NCBI GenBank assembly: GCA_048213135.1
Contig: PS015137.1
Location: 93,373 to 138,635 of the forward strand
Source of the DNA: Reclinomonas americana ATCC 50394
Lineage: Eukaryota > Jakobida > Jakobea > Jakobida
Length of the DNA: 45,263 nt
Direction: 5' to 3'
Both the position numbers and the translations under genes were made by a program. Position 1 is the stretch's first letter. Each line of letters begins with the position of its first letter. The notes beneath the pieces are model-generated. The model worked only from the letters and a program-made list of their open reading frames with translations, made no database searches and was not told the DNA's origin. Below are positions 30,772 to 40,410 of this stretch, piece by piece.

Positions 30772-33099
30772 GAGAGAAAGAAATACACTCACTCATTCAT
30801 TCACTTACACTCACTAATTCTCCACACATTTAACGAAACACACACTTGAACCTGCACACGATCTCCCCTTCCGATCCCCTTCCCCTATTCCCTTCCCCCC
30901 TTTGCAACGCACCTGTAGACAGCCACTTGAATCTGCACATCAGTACCCGCCGTAATCTTCTTCTTGAACTTGTCATGCCGCTGCTCGTCGGTCAGCTTGC
31001 GGTCGGCATTCGCCTTTTCGTGCGCCTCCTTGCGCTCCGCCATTTGCTTGCGCACTTCCATTTCCACCTTTGTTGGGTCCTTGGTGGCGCTGCCAGCCAG
31101 CGCCTTCATCATGTTGGAGAGCTTGACTGGAACATAAAAGGAGAGAGAGCGAGAAAATGAGTCATTACTTTCTCCTCGCGCACTCGCCACATTGTACGCA
31201 CGTTTCGGCGGCGGCGGAGCAATGAGACCCATGCGAATCTGTTCCTGCTTTTCCTTTTCACGCGCCATCCTGGTCTGCGTGCGCAACTTTCTCCGCTCCT
31301 GCAAGGGTAGGCGAGATACATCAGCAATCGAGTGAAACAGAGTGCAGCACGCCGACACGCACCTTTGGCGTCAACATCAGCGGAATCGGTGCTGCCGGCT
31401 TGTCCTCACAAGGCGGCTGCACCGGCACGGGATGCTCCACGTAAAATGCAATCTTTTTCGGTCGCACCTCAAAGTTGCCGTCGGTGACACACTCGTAGGT
31501 CGGGCGTGTCAGCAGCGGAAGGTCCCACCACTCCACGTCGGGCACTACCACGGGTTCCGCAACGGGCTTGGCTGCAGTCTGCACTCTGAATCGTAAGCAC
31601 AATAGGCCCCCCTTGTCACATGCAGCGCCACATCACGAGGCACGCAACTCCCAGTTCCACTCGAGCCCTGGCAATCTCACCACGTCGTTCACGCTCCGCG
31701 TCAAGCTGAACAAAACGAGTCAGACGAGGCGGAAAAATGGGAGAGAGTAAATGCAACACCGCAAAACGCTACCTGCTGTCGCTCCTCCTCCGCCTTGGTC
31801 ACAATGGAGCCGGGCTCCACAAACTCAAATGTGCCCCTCTTCTTGCGGAAGGCACGCTTCACCGACATGCTCGGATCGAAAAAGTGCTTCTCGCGGAAAT
31901 CAGGGAGTTTCTCCAGCGGCAGCGCGGACGTGGCGGTGGTGGTGGCTGTGGTGGTGGCCGCTGCTGCAAAGGGCATGCCGGCCACAGAGGCGGCCACAGC
32001 CGTCACCATGTCGGCAACCTTGGCGCTCATGGCGCTCGGCGGCAGCATCATGTCGTCCTCCTTTTGGTTGACACGGAGACTCTTGACGGGTTTCACCGGG
32101 ATGGCCATGACGTCGTGTAGTGGTGCGGGTGCCGTGGCGTTGGCTTTCTGCGAAATACAAAAAGGAAGGATGAGGAGGTGGGAGGAGGGCAGAAGAAGAA
32201 GATAAGAGCGTGACGCAACGAGGGCATTCAGCTGCGCCTGGATGAGGATCTTGCTCTTCATGACTTCCTCCTGCTGCTGTCGTTCGCGGGCCAGGGCGAT
32301 GCGCTGGGCGACTGTGGAAGAGGGAGAGGGAGGAAAGCGGGAAAGGGGAATTGAGGGGGAAGGGGAAAGGAAGGATGAGTGGGGGAAAGAGGGGGAAAGA
32401 GGGGGAAGGGGGAAGGGGGAAGTGAGTGGGGGAAAGAGGGGGAGGGAAGGGGGAGGAAGGGGGAATTGAGGGGGAACGGGGAAGGAAGGGGGAGGAGAGA
32501 GGAAGAGAGTGTGGGGAGAAAGGGGGAGAAAGGGGAGAGAGGGGAGAAAGGGGAGAAAGGGGAGAAAGGGGAGAAAGGGGAGAAAGGGGAGAAAGGGGAG
32601 GAAAAGGGAAAAGGGAGAAGAGAAGGGGGATGAGAGGGGGATGGTGAAAGGGGAAGAGAAGGGTGGAAGAGCAAGGGGAAAGGAGAGGGGAAGCGAAGGG
32701 AGGAGAGCAAGGGAAGGGGGAGGAAAGGGGGAAAAAAGGGTAAGAGACGAAATGAGAACGAGACAAGAAGGAAGAAAGCAACATGAGAAGAAAGAGAACG
32801 AGATGACAAGAGAAGAGAGGAGAGCGGGGAAGAGGCCTATCTGCCTCTGCTCGTTGCAACCGACACTCTCTGCCTCCCTTCCCACCAAACACGCAACTCT
32901 CTGGCGTCAACGCCACACTCGACGGCGCACTTGACACTGGCGCCACCATCGACACAGGCCTATTCAGCATTGGCGGAGGCACAGACGACGAATGCAATGA
33001 CGCCGATGAAGGAGGTGGAGGAGGAGGTGCAGGCTTGCTCTGAGCGACCTGCGCAGCGAGCTTGGCAATCTCGGCTTGCAGGCGTTGTTGAGTGGGCTA

Positions 33100-33164
<65 letters not shown>

Positions 33165-34188
33165 AGGTGTGTGTGTGTGTGTAGTGTAGGTACGTACGTA
33201 CGTACGTACGTCGTACCGTACGTACGTACGTACGTACGTCGTCGTCGTACGTACGTACGTACTACGTACGTACGTACGTNNNNNNNNNNNNNNNNNNNNN
33301 NNNNNNNNNNNNNNNNNNNNNNNNNNNNNNNNNNNNNNNNNNNNNNNNNNNNNNNNNNNNNNNNNNNNNNNNNNNNNNNNNNNNNNNNNNNNNNNNNNNN
33401 NNNNNNNNNNNNNNNNNNNNNNNNNNNNNNNNNNNNNNNNNNNNNNNNNNNNNNNNNNNNNNNNNNNNNNNNNNNNNNNNNNNNNNNNNNNNNNNNNNNN
33501 NNNNNNNNNNNNNNNNNNNNNNNNNNNNNNNNNNNNNNNNNNNNNNNNNNNNNNNNNNNNNNNNNNNNNNNNNNNNNNNNNNNNNNNNNNNNNNNNNNNN
33601 NNNNNNNNNNNNNNNNNNNNNNNNNNNNNNNNNNNNNNNNNNNNNNNNNNNNNNNNNNNNNNNNNNNNNNNNNNNNNNNNNNNNNNNNNNNNNNNNNNNN
33701 NNNNNNNNNNNNNNNNNNNNNNNNNNNNNNNNNNNNNNNNNNNNNNNNNNNNNNNNNNNNNNNNNNNNNNNNNNNNNNNNNNNNNNNNNNNNNNNNNNNN
33801 NNNNNNNNNNNNNNNNNNNNNNNNNNNNNNNNNNNNNNNNNNNNNNNNNNNNNNNNNNNNNNNNNNNNNNNNNNNNNNNNNNNNNNNNNNNNNNNNNNNN
33901 NNNNNNNNNNNNNNNNNNNNNNNNNNNNNNNNNNNNNNNNNNNNNNNNNNNNNNNNNNNNNNNNNNNNNNNNNNNNNNNNNNNNNNNNNNNNNNNNNNNN
34001 NNNNNNNNNNNNNNNNNNNNNNNNNNNNNNNNNNNNNNNNNNNNNNNNNNNNNNNNNNNNNNNNNNNNNNAGAGAGAGAGAGAGAGAGAGAGTGAGTGAG
34101 AGAAGTACGAATAGCCGTCGTGTGTGTGTTGTCTGTCATGCATGCATCGTCTCACTCAGTCGCTTTGTCTGCTCAGTCTCTCACACAC

Positions 34189-34239
<51 letters not shown>

Positions 34240-34333
34240 TGTGTGTGTTTCTGTCATGCACATGTATTGTATCACTCAGTCGCTTTCCTACCGCTCAGTC
34301 TCTCTCTCTTACACACACACACACTCTTGCACA

Positions 34334-34372
<39 letters not shown>

Positions 34373-34665
34373 CCTCCCTCCCTCTCTCATTTGGTGTCAC
34401 ATTTGTCTCAGTTGTCTCTCACTCACACACACACGCAACATCAGTAACCGGCGCGCTTGGTGCCTGCTGTGTAGGCTCACTCCATCGCGACCTGAAAGAC
34501 ACACAGACAGACAAAGAGAGAGAAAGAGGCAAGTGTGAGCGCGACATTTCGACCTTGTTCTTCGCGTGTTTGTTTGTTTGTGTTTTGACGCAACGTTCGT
34601 TGGCGTTTCTGATCGTTGCCGCTGTCGCCGCGGTCGTCAGAGTGATCGCGCGGTCGCTTTGACAT
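29790..34665 (-). CDS. PRPF3: U4/U6 snRNP protein Prp3
   Basis: Spliceosomal protein of the U4/U6.U5 tri-snRNP, nuclear. Exons: 34665-34595, 34491-34449, 33096-32898, 32311-32220, 32147-31773, 31705-31649, 31578-31363, 31298-31202, 31126-30913, 30341-30223, 30159-30014, 29921-29790; about 586 aa against about 683 in human. Diagnostic family segments in order are FFDPSMSVKRAFRKKRGTFE, PDVEWWD...VEHPVPVQPP, RRKLRTQTRMAREKEKQEQI, VKLSNMMKAL...DPTKVE, NAKQLYLTG...LNLVIVEG, KFERLMLTRIDWN, NKCVHVW and SVEHFWDLA, covering the PRP3 domain and the C-terminal DUF1115-type domain. The N-terminus (MSKRPRDHSDDRGDSG, then SRWSEP) lacks a PWI domain. Intron 2 contains the 791-base gap, so an extra exon could be hidden there. 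Confidence 0.93.
30416..30835. repeat. CACT/CA/CT microsatellites in PRPF3 intron
   Basis: The intron between exons 31126-30913 and 30341-30223 contains tetranucleotide CACT/TCAC runs, a short inverted GA/CT island near 30555-30580, and pure (CT)n followed by (CA)n near 30712-30770. No coding signal is seen. Confidence 0.8.
32315..32815 (-). repeat. GGGGAGAAA-type minisatellite in PRPF3 intron
   Basis: Tandem purine units on the plus strand (pyrimidine on the coding strand) lie between exons 33096-32898 and 32311-32220; pure GGGGAGAAA copies occur around 32530-32590. The apparent Ser/Pro/Phe frames are repeat artefacts. Confidence 0.8.
33100..34440. repeat. (GA)n, ACGT palindrome repeats, gap and (CT)/(GT)n in PRPF3 intron 2
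   Basis: From exon 3 upstream: (GA)n at about 33102-33160, a GT run, ACGT/GTAC repeats at about 33189-33279, the gap 33280-34070, more (GA)n, then (CT)n/(GT)n blocks to about 34420. No coding segment is visible. Confidence 0.8.
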
Positions 34666-34990
34666 TTTGTGAGTGGTGTGTAAGAACGTCGCAGGACACG
34701 GTTTGTGTGGTGCGACGAACGCAAGCAGCACTCAGTTGCTGTGTGTGCTCTTGTGGCTGACTTCCGCGTTGACGAGAACATCCACTTGCAGACGTGATTT
34801 TTATCGGCGGTAAATGCATTGATTGCAAAAAAACACACAATGCCAGTGTTGAAAAATGCAGCGACAGTGGCCTCTGCAGCGCACATGCCACTGCTCTGCC
34901 TACACACACGCGCGCATATTGCGTACAAAGTGCAATTGCTGCAAGTGCGATCTTCTGAGAATGTCCTGAACGTCGCAAATCAGCTCTCTC
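34666..34990. promoter_or_regulatory. Bidirectional promoter between PRPF3 and the Ala/Ser-rich gene
   Basis: Only 325 bp separate the two divergent start codons (34665 minus, 34991 plus). There is no obvious TATA box. A T/A-rich segment with CAAAAAAACACAC lies near 34825-34840. Shared control is inferred from geometry only. Confidence 0.5.
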
Positions 34991-35131
34991 ATGTCGATCT
35001 TGAAGCGCGCCACGGCCGCTGTTCGGCAACGAGCAAGTGTAAGGTGAACACAGAAACAAGAGAGAAAAGAAAGAAGAGAGTTAGTTGAGTGGAAAGTGAG
35101 TGAGAGAGAGAGACTTGGAAAGTTAGTGTGA

Positions 35132-35164
<33 letters not shown>

Positions 35165-37974
35165 TGAGTGAGTGAGTGTGTGAGAGAGAGAGAGTGAGAG
35201 TGAGCGAATGTGAGAGAGAGAGAGAGAGTAATCGAGTGTCCGGAAAGATATCAGCCTCACAATACACTCACTCTCTCTCTCTCCTTCTCCGCTCTTCTCT
35301 CTCTCAGTGAGGCCGCTGGTGCATCACCTGTGCCTGCGCCCTCCAGTGCGCTCTCTGCGCGACGGCCGCCTGCACTGGAGAGCATTGTGGCGGCGGCCTC
35401 TTCTGCTGCGGCGCCCGCGAGCAACCCGCGATCGTCGTTGACTGTGACACCAGCGACTCCGCAGCAGCAACAGCAGTCGGGTGCTCCGGCGAGTCAGCGG
35501 TTACGGAGTGGGTTGGTGAGTTGCTGGGAGTCAGTTAGAGAGCTTCTCAGGGCCCTCTCTGTTTGCTTTTGGGGCCCGTTGTCACTCATTATGGCCATCA
35601 CCTCATGCTCGTTGTGGTCCTCTGCTGTTCTTCACAAGGCACTCGCTTTTGCTCATTCCGGGCCCTCTCTGTTTGCGGTCCTTTTCTCTCTCCTCTTGCT
35701 TGTTGTGGTTCGCACTGTTGACGGTCCTGGATTCGTTACACGAGGCCCTCATGCTGTTCATCCAGAGCCCTCTTTGTTGCGGTCCTTGATTCTTTCACAA
35801 GGACCTCCCTTTGCTCATTCGGGCCCTCTCTGTTGCTCATTTCTCTCCTCTTGCTTGACGTGGTCCTTGATCCTTTCACAAGGACCTCCCTTTGCTCATT
35901 CTGGCCCTCTCTGATGCGGCTCTTGATTTATTCACTCCGGGCCCTCTCTGTTTGCGGTCCTTTTTCTCTCCTCTTGCTCGTTGTGGTCCTCACTGTTGGT
36001 GGTCCTGGATTCATTGTACGAGGCCCTCCTGTTGCTCACTTCTCTCCTCCTGGTTGACGTGGTCCTTGATTGATTGCACGAGGCCCTCCCTTTGCTCATT
36101 CGGGCCCTCTCTGTTGACGGCCCTTGATCTATTGCACGAGGCCCTCCTGCTGCTCATTCCGGGCCCTCTCTGTTGGCGATGCGTCGTTGAGGCCCGTTGT
36201 CACTCTTTCTGGCCCACTCCTCTTGCTATTTGTGGTCCTCTGTTGACGGTCCTTTATTTATCATGCGGTCCTCCTGCTGCTCCGGGCCCGCTTTGTTCAT
36301 TGGGCCCTCTCTGCTATCTCATCTTGATTCATTCCTGTTGTTCATCTCGGTCCTTGATTCTATCACAAGGCCCTTCTCTGTGCTCACTCCTCCCTTCCCA
36401 TCTCCGCCTCTCAGGACCGCCCCTCCCAACAAGGCCCCTCGCCCACCGGCACTCCAGGCTCCGCCGCCGCCTCTGCCGCCAGTGCCGCCGCGGCTGCCGT
36501 CGGCGCCAGCGCCGGAACCGCCCGTCCTCGCTCGGGCATTGCGTTGGCGGGTCTCACTGGGGCGCCGCCGGCCGCCGCCGCCGGTGCATCGTCATCCGAT
36601 CGCGGCAGTGTGCAGTCGACGGGCGGGCCGTCGCCCACCAGCCTGCAACCGTCACCGCGACCAGGCAATTTGCCTTCGCCTCGGCAGACTGGTTCTTCGT
36701 CGTCCGCTGCCGCGCAGGCCGCCAACGGCAACGCCGCCGCGTCGGGGGCTGGCACGTCGCCGTCGCGGCCGAAATCCGGCGTCTTTGGCAACGCGCTCGC
36801 CACGCTTCTGGCGCAGCAGTCGGCTCGCGACAGTGTCTCCAGTGCCGGCGGCTCCTCCGACGGTGGTGGCAGTGGCAGTGGAGGTGGTGGTGGAGGCCCT
36901 CCGAATGCAAGGAGCTCCATGTTGCGTGACCCGGTTGTGTGTGAGCGGTGCGGACTGGTGAAATCATTGACACACGCACGATGCAGGCGTGTGTCAGGTG
37001 CGACTCCAGGATTGGCTGCTCTCGCCGACCGCCTATCCTCAGCTCGGAGGAATAGCATGACAATGTCGAGTGACACTCCAGAAAGAGGTGCGGTTGTCGC
37101 GATGTCTGCACTGCGTGACCTGCATGCTCATTTCTCTCGCGCAGGCACATCACGATCGCGAGAGAATGTTGCGTGTCCTCCTTCCCCCCCTTTTGTGTGT
37201 TTTATTTCAGCAAGAAGAAGAAGAAGAACAAGAACAAGAAGAAGAAGAACAACAACAACAAGAAGAAGAAGAAGAAGAAGAAGAAGAAGATGGAGAAGGT
37301 GGAGAACAAGAACAAGAAAAAGGAGGAAGAGGTGGTAAAGGGAGGAGGAGGAGGAGAAGAAGAAGAACAAGAAGAAGGAGAAGGAGAAGAAGAAGAAGAA
37401 GAAGAAGAAGAACAAGAACAAGAACAAGAACAAGAAGGAGAGGGAGAAGGAGGAGGAGGAAGAAGAAGAACGAGAACAAGAAGGACAAGAAGAACAAACA
37501 CAGGAATAGAAGAAGAGGAAGAAGATGAAGATCAAGACAAGCTATAACAGCAACCGTGTACATGCAGTCTCGCGCGTCAGTGCGCAGCGAGGACACGGTG
37601 CTGCAGACGTTCCAGCAGGATTTCGACGACACATTTTCGCGGCTGCGAGAGCGTCTCGAGGACCGGTTAGTGGCGTTGCGTTCCATGAAGAGCACGCTGC
37701 TCGATGAGGTCGGCCCGGTGGAGACAAGGTGCGTTCGTGCTGTGATTGTTGTGCGCGCGACAGCATGCTTATCAATTGTGTGCGCGTGCGCAGAGTGGAC
37801 TCGCTCGTGCAGCGGCTGGAGAATTTCGGCGATCGGTCGGCCCGCAAGGTGGAGAGTATCAAGGAGGCTGCGAAGGCGGAGATTGACAGGCAGGTCGCAA
37901 ATTACACCGCCTCACGTGCTGCAGCGGCAGCGGCATCGTCAGCTGCACCACCGGCTGGCGTGGCGGCGTCGTAA
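34991..37974 (+). CDS. Ala/Ser/Pro-rich low-complexity protein with C-terminal coiled coil (432 aa)
   Basis: Exons 34991-35043, 35308-35515, 36415-37087, 37145-37167, 37568-37728 and 37794-37974; all phases close and the gene ends at TAA. The N-terminus MSILKRATAAVRQRASVSE resembles a basic amphipathic leader. The middle is disordered (polyAla, polyGln, polySer, a Gly run) and contains VCERCGLVKSLTHARC, a possible half zinc-binding motif. The C-terminus is heptad-rich (TFQQDFDDTFSRLRERLEDR, VDSLVQRLENFGDRSARKVE) and ends in an Ala-rich tail. I recognise no family. The 23-nt fourth exon follows a 57-bp stopless in-frame intron (37088-37144), so that intron may instead be coding. Confidence 0.68.
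35530..36410 (+). repeat. GGGCCCTCTCTGTT degenerate tandem repeats in intron
   Basis: Intron 35516-36414 contains about ten copies of a core GGGCCCTCTCTGTT with companion words TTTGCGGTCC, TCTCTCCTCTTGCT, CACAAGGACCTCCCTTTGCT and CACGAGGCCCTCC, at irregular 40-100-bp spacing. It looks like a decayed minisatellite. Confidence 0.75.
37208..37545 (+). repeat. GAA/AGG purine repeat in intron
   Basis: An A/G-only tract with some C, following the acceptor-like TTTTATTTCAG at 37200-37210. It reads as poly Glu/Gln/Lys/Arg. I treat it as intron because no candidate donor inside it restores phase, whereas skipping it joins 37167 to 37568 in frame. Confidence 0.6.
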
Positions 37975-38027
37975 ATGTATAATTGTATGGTACAGATTGG
38001 ATATTCATTTGCTAAAACGAAGAGGGG

Positions 38028-39139
38028 TCACCAGCTGACAGGGTCATCTTTAAAGCGTCGACGTGCCACAACCTCAGCCTCCTCGACGATGAAGCAGCGC
38101 AAAACAATCTCCACAAGGCAGCGCGGCTCCTGTTCCTCTTCTGCCTCTTGCTGTATCTCCTGCACAGCGCACATTGCCGAACGCGCGCTGTCGACCTCCA
38201 GCCGAGCGAGACCAAGTGGAGTAGAATACACACGGATAACCGGGTCTCGATTCTGGAGCCCAGTCACGAGGCGATGGGGAGCGACGGCAACAGCCGATAT
38301 CATGTCCGTGTGTGTGTCGAATCGTCGCACTTCCTTGCCACTCGCCAGTGACCACACACTCACTTCGCTGTTGTCCCTCACGCAGACAACGTACTGGCGT
38401 CGGGAGTGGCGGCGACAGCGAACAAACGATCAATGTGTCGCTCAAAACGCCGCACTTCCTCGCCACTCGCCAGCGACCACACCCGCACGGTTTTGTCACG
38501 TCCCCCGCTCACAATTTGCTGCCCATCGGGGGTGATGGCGACTGATTGCACCCGAGCCGTGTGTCCCTCCATCCGTCGCACCTCAGCGCCACTTACCAGT
38601 GACCACACTCGCACTGTCTTGTCCTCACTGCCACTCACCACGTGCTGGCCATCGGGAGTGAGAGCAACAGTCGTCACCCAACCAGTGTGCCCACGCAGCT
38701 GGGGCATTTCTGCTCCACTCGAGAGCGACCACACGAGTACGTTGCTGTGCATGAGCCCTCCGCCCACGATATGCTGGCCATCGGGGGTCACAGCGATAGA
38801 CCACACCCCTCCAATGTAACCCTTCCACTGGTGCACTTGATTCCCACGGGCCAGCGACCACACCCGCACTGTCATGTCGGCACTCCCACTCACAACATGC
38901 TTACCGTCGGGAGTGACGGCGACAGCAAACACCCATCCATGGTGTCCCTGCAGTCGTTGCACTTCCCGACCGCTCGCCAGTGACCACACTCGCACAGTCA
39001 TGTCTTTACTGCCACTCACAACGTGATGCCCGTCGGGAGTGAGAGCGACAGCAGTGACCGCCCATGTGTGCCCGTGTAGGCACTGGCACCACAAAGGAGG
39101 AGGAGGTGGAGGAGGAATGGGAGGAGGAGCTGAGGCCAT
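38028..39139 (-). pseudogene. Inverted ninth WD40 family member with one-base frameshift
   Basis: An intronless member of the same family on the opposite strand, about 8.3 kb from the array. The N-terminus [20 protein letters not shown] is a longer form of the Pro-rich leader. Repeats 1-6 are in frame from 39139, then the frame breaks near 38396-38399. The genomic bases imply a missing G (TPDA instead of the family's TPDG); restoring one base continues into QYVVCVRDNSEVSVWS, repeat 7 and the usual tail (SARSAMCAVQEIQQE, PRCLVEIVLRCFIVEEAEVV). Length 1112 nt is one short of 371 codons. Either a young pseudogene or a sequencing error. Repeat 3 has an insertion (GGLMHSNVLVWS) and repeat 7 is degenerate (LVTGLQNRDPVIRVYS). 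Confidence 0.85.
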
Positions 39140-39369
39140 GCTGTGATGAGGGGTGAGTGCACGCGCGCTCGACTAGACCGAGCTCGAGTGTAATGAAAGA
39201 CGCGGGACAACAATGAAGTCCAGATGCGACTTTGAAGTTCCTTCTGACTGTGGCTGAAGCTGCGCTGGTGAGCGAGGACACTGGCCTGCATTGGGCTTGG
39301 GCAGGCTTCACACGGCAGTTTTCTTTCACCGGTGCATCATTTTTCCTATTTCACGACTGTCTTTATGTA
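39140..39369. other. Intergenic region upstream of the inverted WD40 copy
   Basis: 230 bp between the WD40 start codon and the kinesin stop codon, both on the minus strand. It must hold the kinesin 3' end and the WD40 promoter. I see no specific motif. Confidence 0.5.
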
Positions 39370-40239
39370 TCAGAGCAACATACACGCACTGGAGCGCGTG
39401 GTACTCGACGACGACACACTTGTCGCATCTGCACCGTCTGTCATCTGCACGCGCGTACTGGCGGTGAGCACCATGGCATGAAACGGAGAAGAGCAAAGAG
39501 ATGTCAGCACGCCACTCCATAAATCACTCACCTGCGCCCTCGCGCGCAACATCTCCAACTCTAACCGCTGGCGCGTCTGCACCTCCTTGGCCAGCATGTC
39601 TTCGTATCGTAATCTCTCGATTTCCTGCCCCAAAACAACCATCAGCAACACCTTCACACCTTTCCCCCCTTCTTTCCCCTTTTTCTCCCCCACCTTCTCC
39701 CTCGCCAACCGATCCAACTGCGTCTTCAGCTCCTCCTTCTCCTGCTGAATGCGCACCATCATCGTCATCAACGAGGTGGTCATGTCAGCCGACGCGCCAC
39801 CACCACCACCACCAACTCCCATCTCCGGCGAGTGGGTGAGGTCGGCCTCGTTTCCCTGCAGGCCGACATGGATGCTCGGCGCCGACGGCGACAAGCACGA
39901 CCACTCGGACATGGGCGCCTCCGACTGCGACGGCGAGTGAACGGGCGGTGGTGGTGATGCGTTGGTCGACTGCCCAAGCGTGTGCGCAATGTCACGCATC
40001 CGATCCTCCGGCAGCGACAGCACGGGAACCGGTGCGGTGGTTGCGCGCATGGCCACCGGCGGGGTGACACGTTCGACCGGCGATGGGGACGTGGAGCGCG
40101 TGAGATGCGACGAGGCCGTTGACGTGTCGTCGTCGTCGGTGTGGGCGGGTGCAACACGAGCCGGAGACGGTTTGCCGCTGGCTAATGGTGGCTTGCTAGC
40201 AGTCGCTCTGCTGGGTGGCTCGTTTGGCAGGAGGTCGGC

Positions 40240-40287
<48 letters not shown>

Positions 40288-40305
40288 GAGGGAGGGAGAG
40301 TGAGT

Positions 40306-40346
<41 letters not shown>

Positions 40347-40370
40347 NNNNNNNNNNNNNNNNNNNNGACG

Positions 40371-40410
<40 letters not shown>

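Noticed and set aside
39326-39455. Alternative kinesin C-terminus reading [14 protein letters not shown] to a stop at 39326
   Set aside because: It needs an acceptor only about 8 nt from the best branch-like CTCAC, and its 3' half has atypical A-rich codon use. It is kept as an alternative in the CaaX finding.
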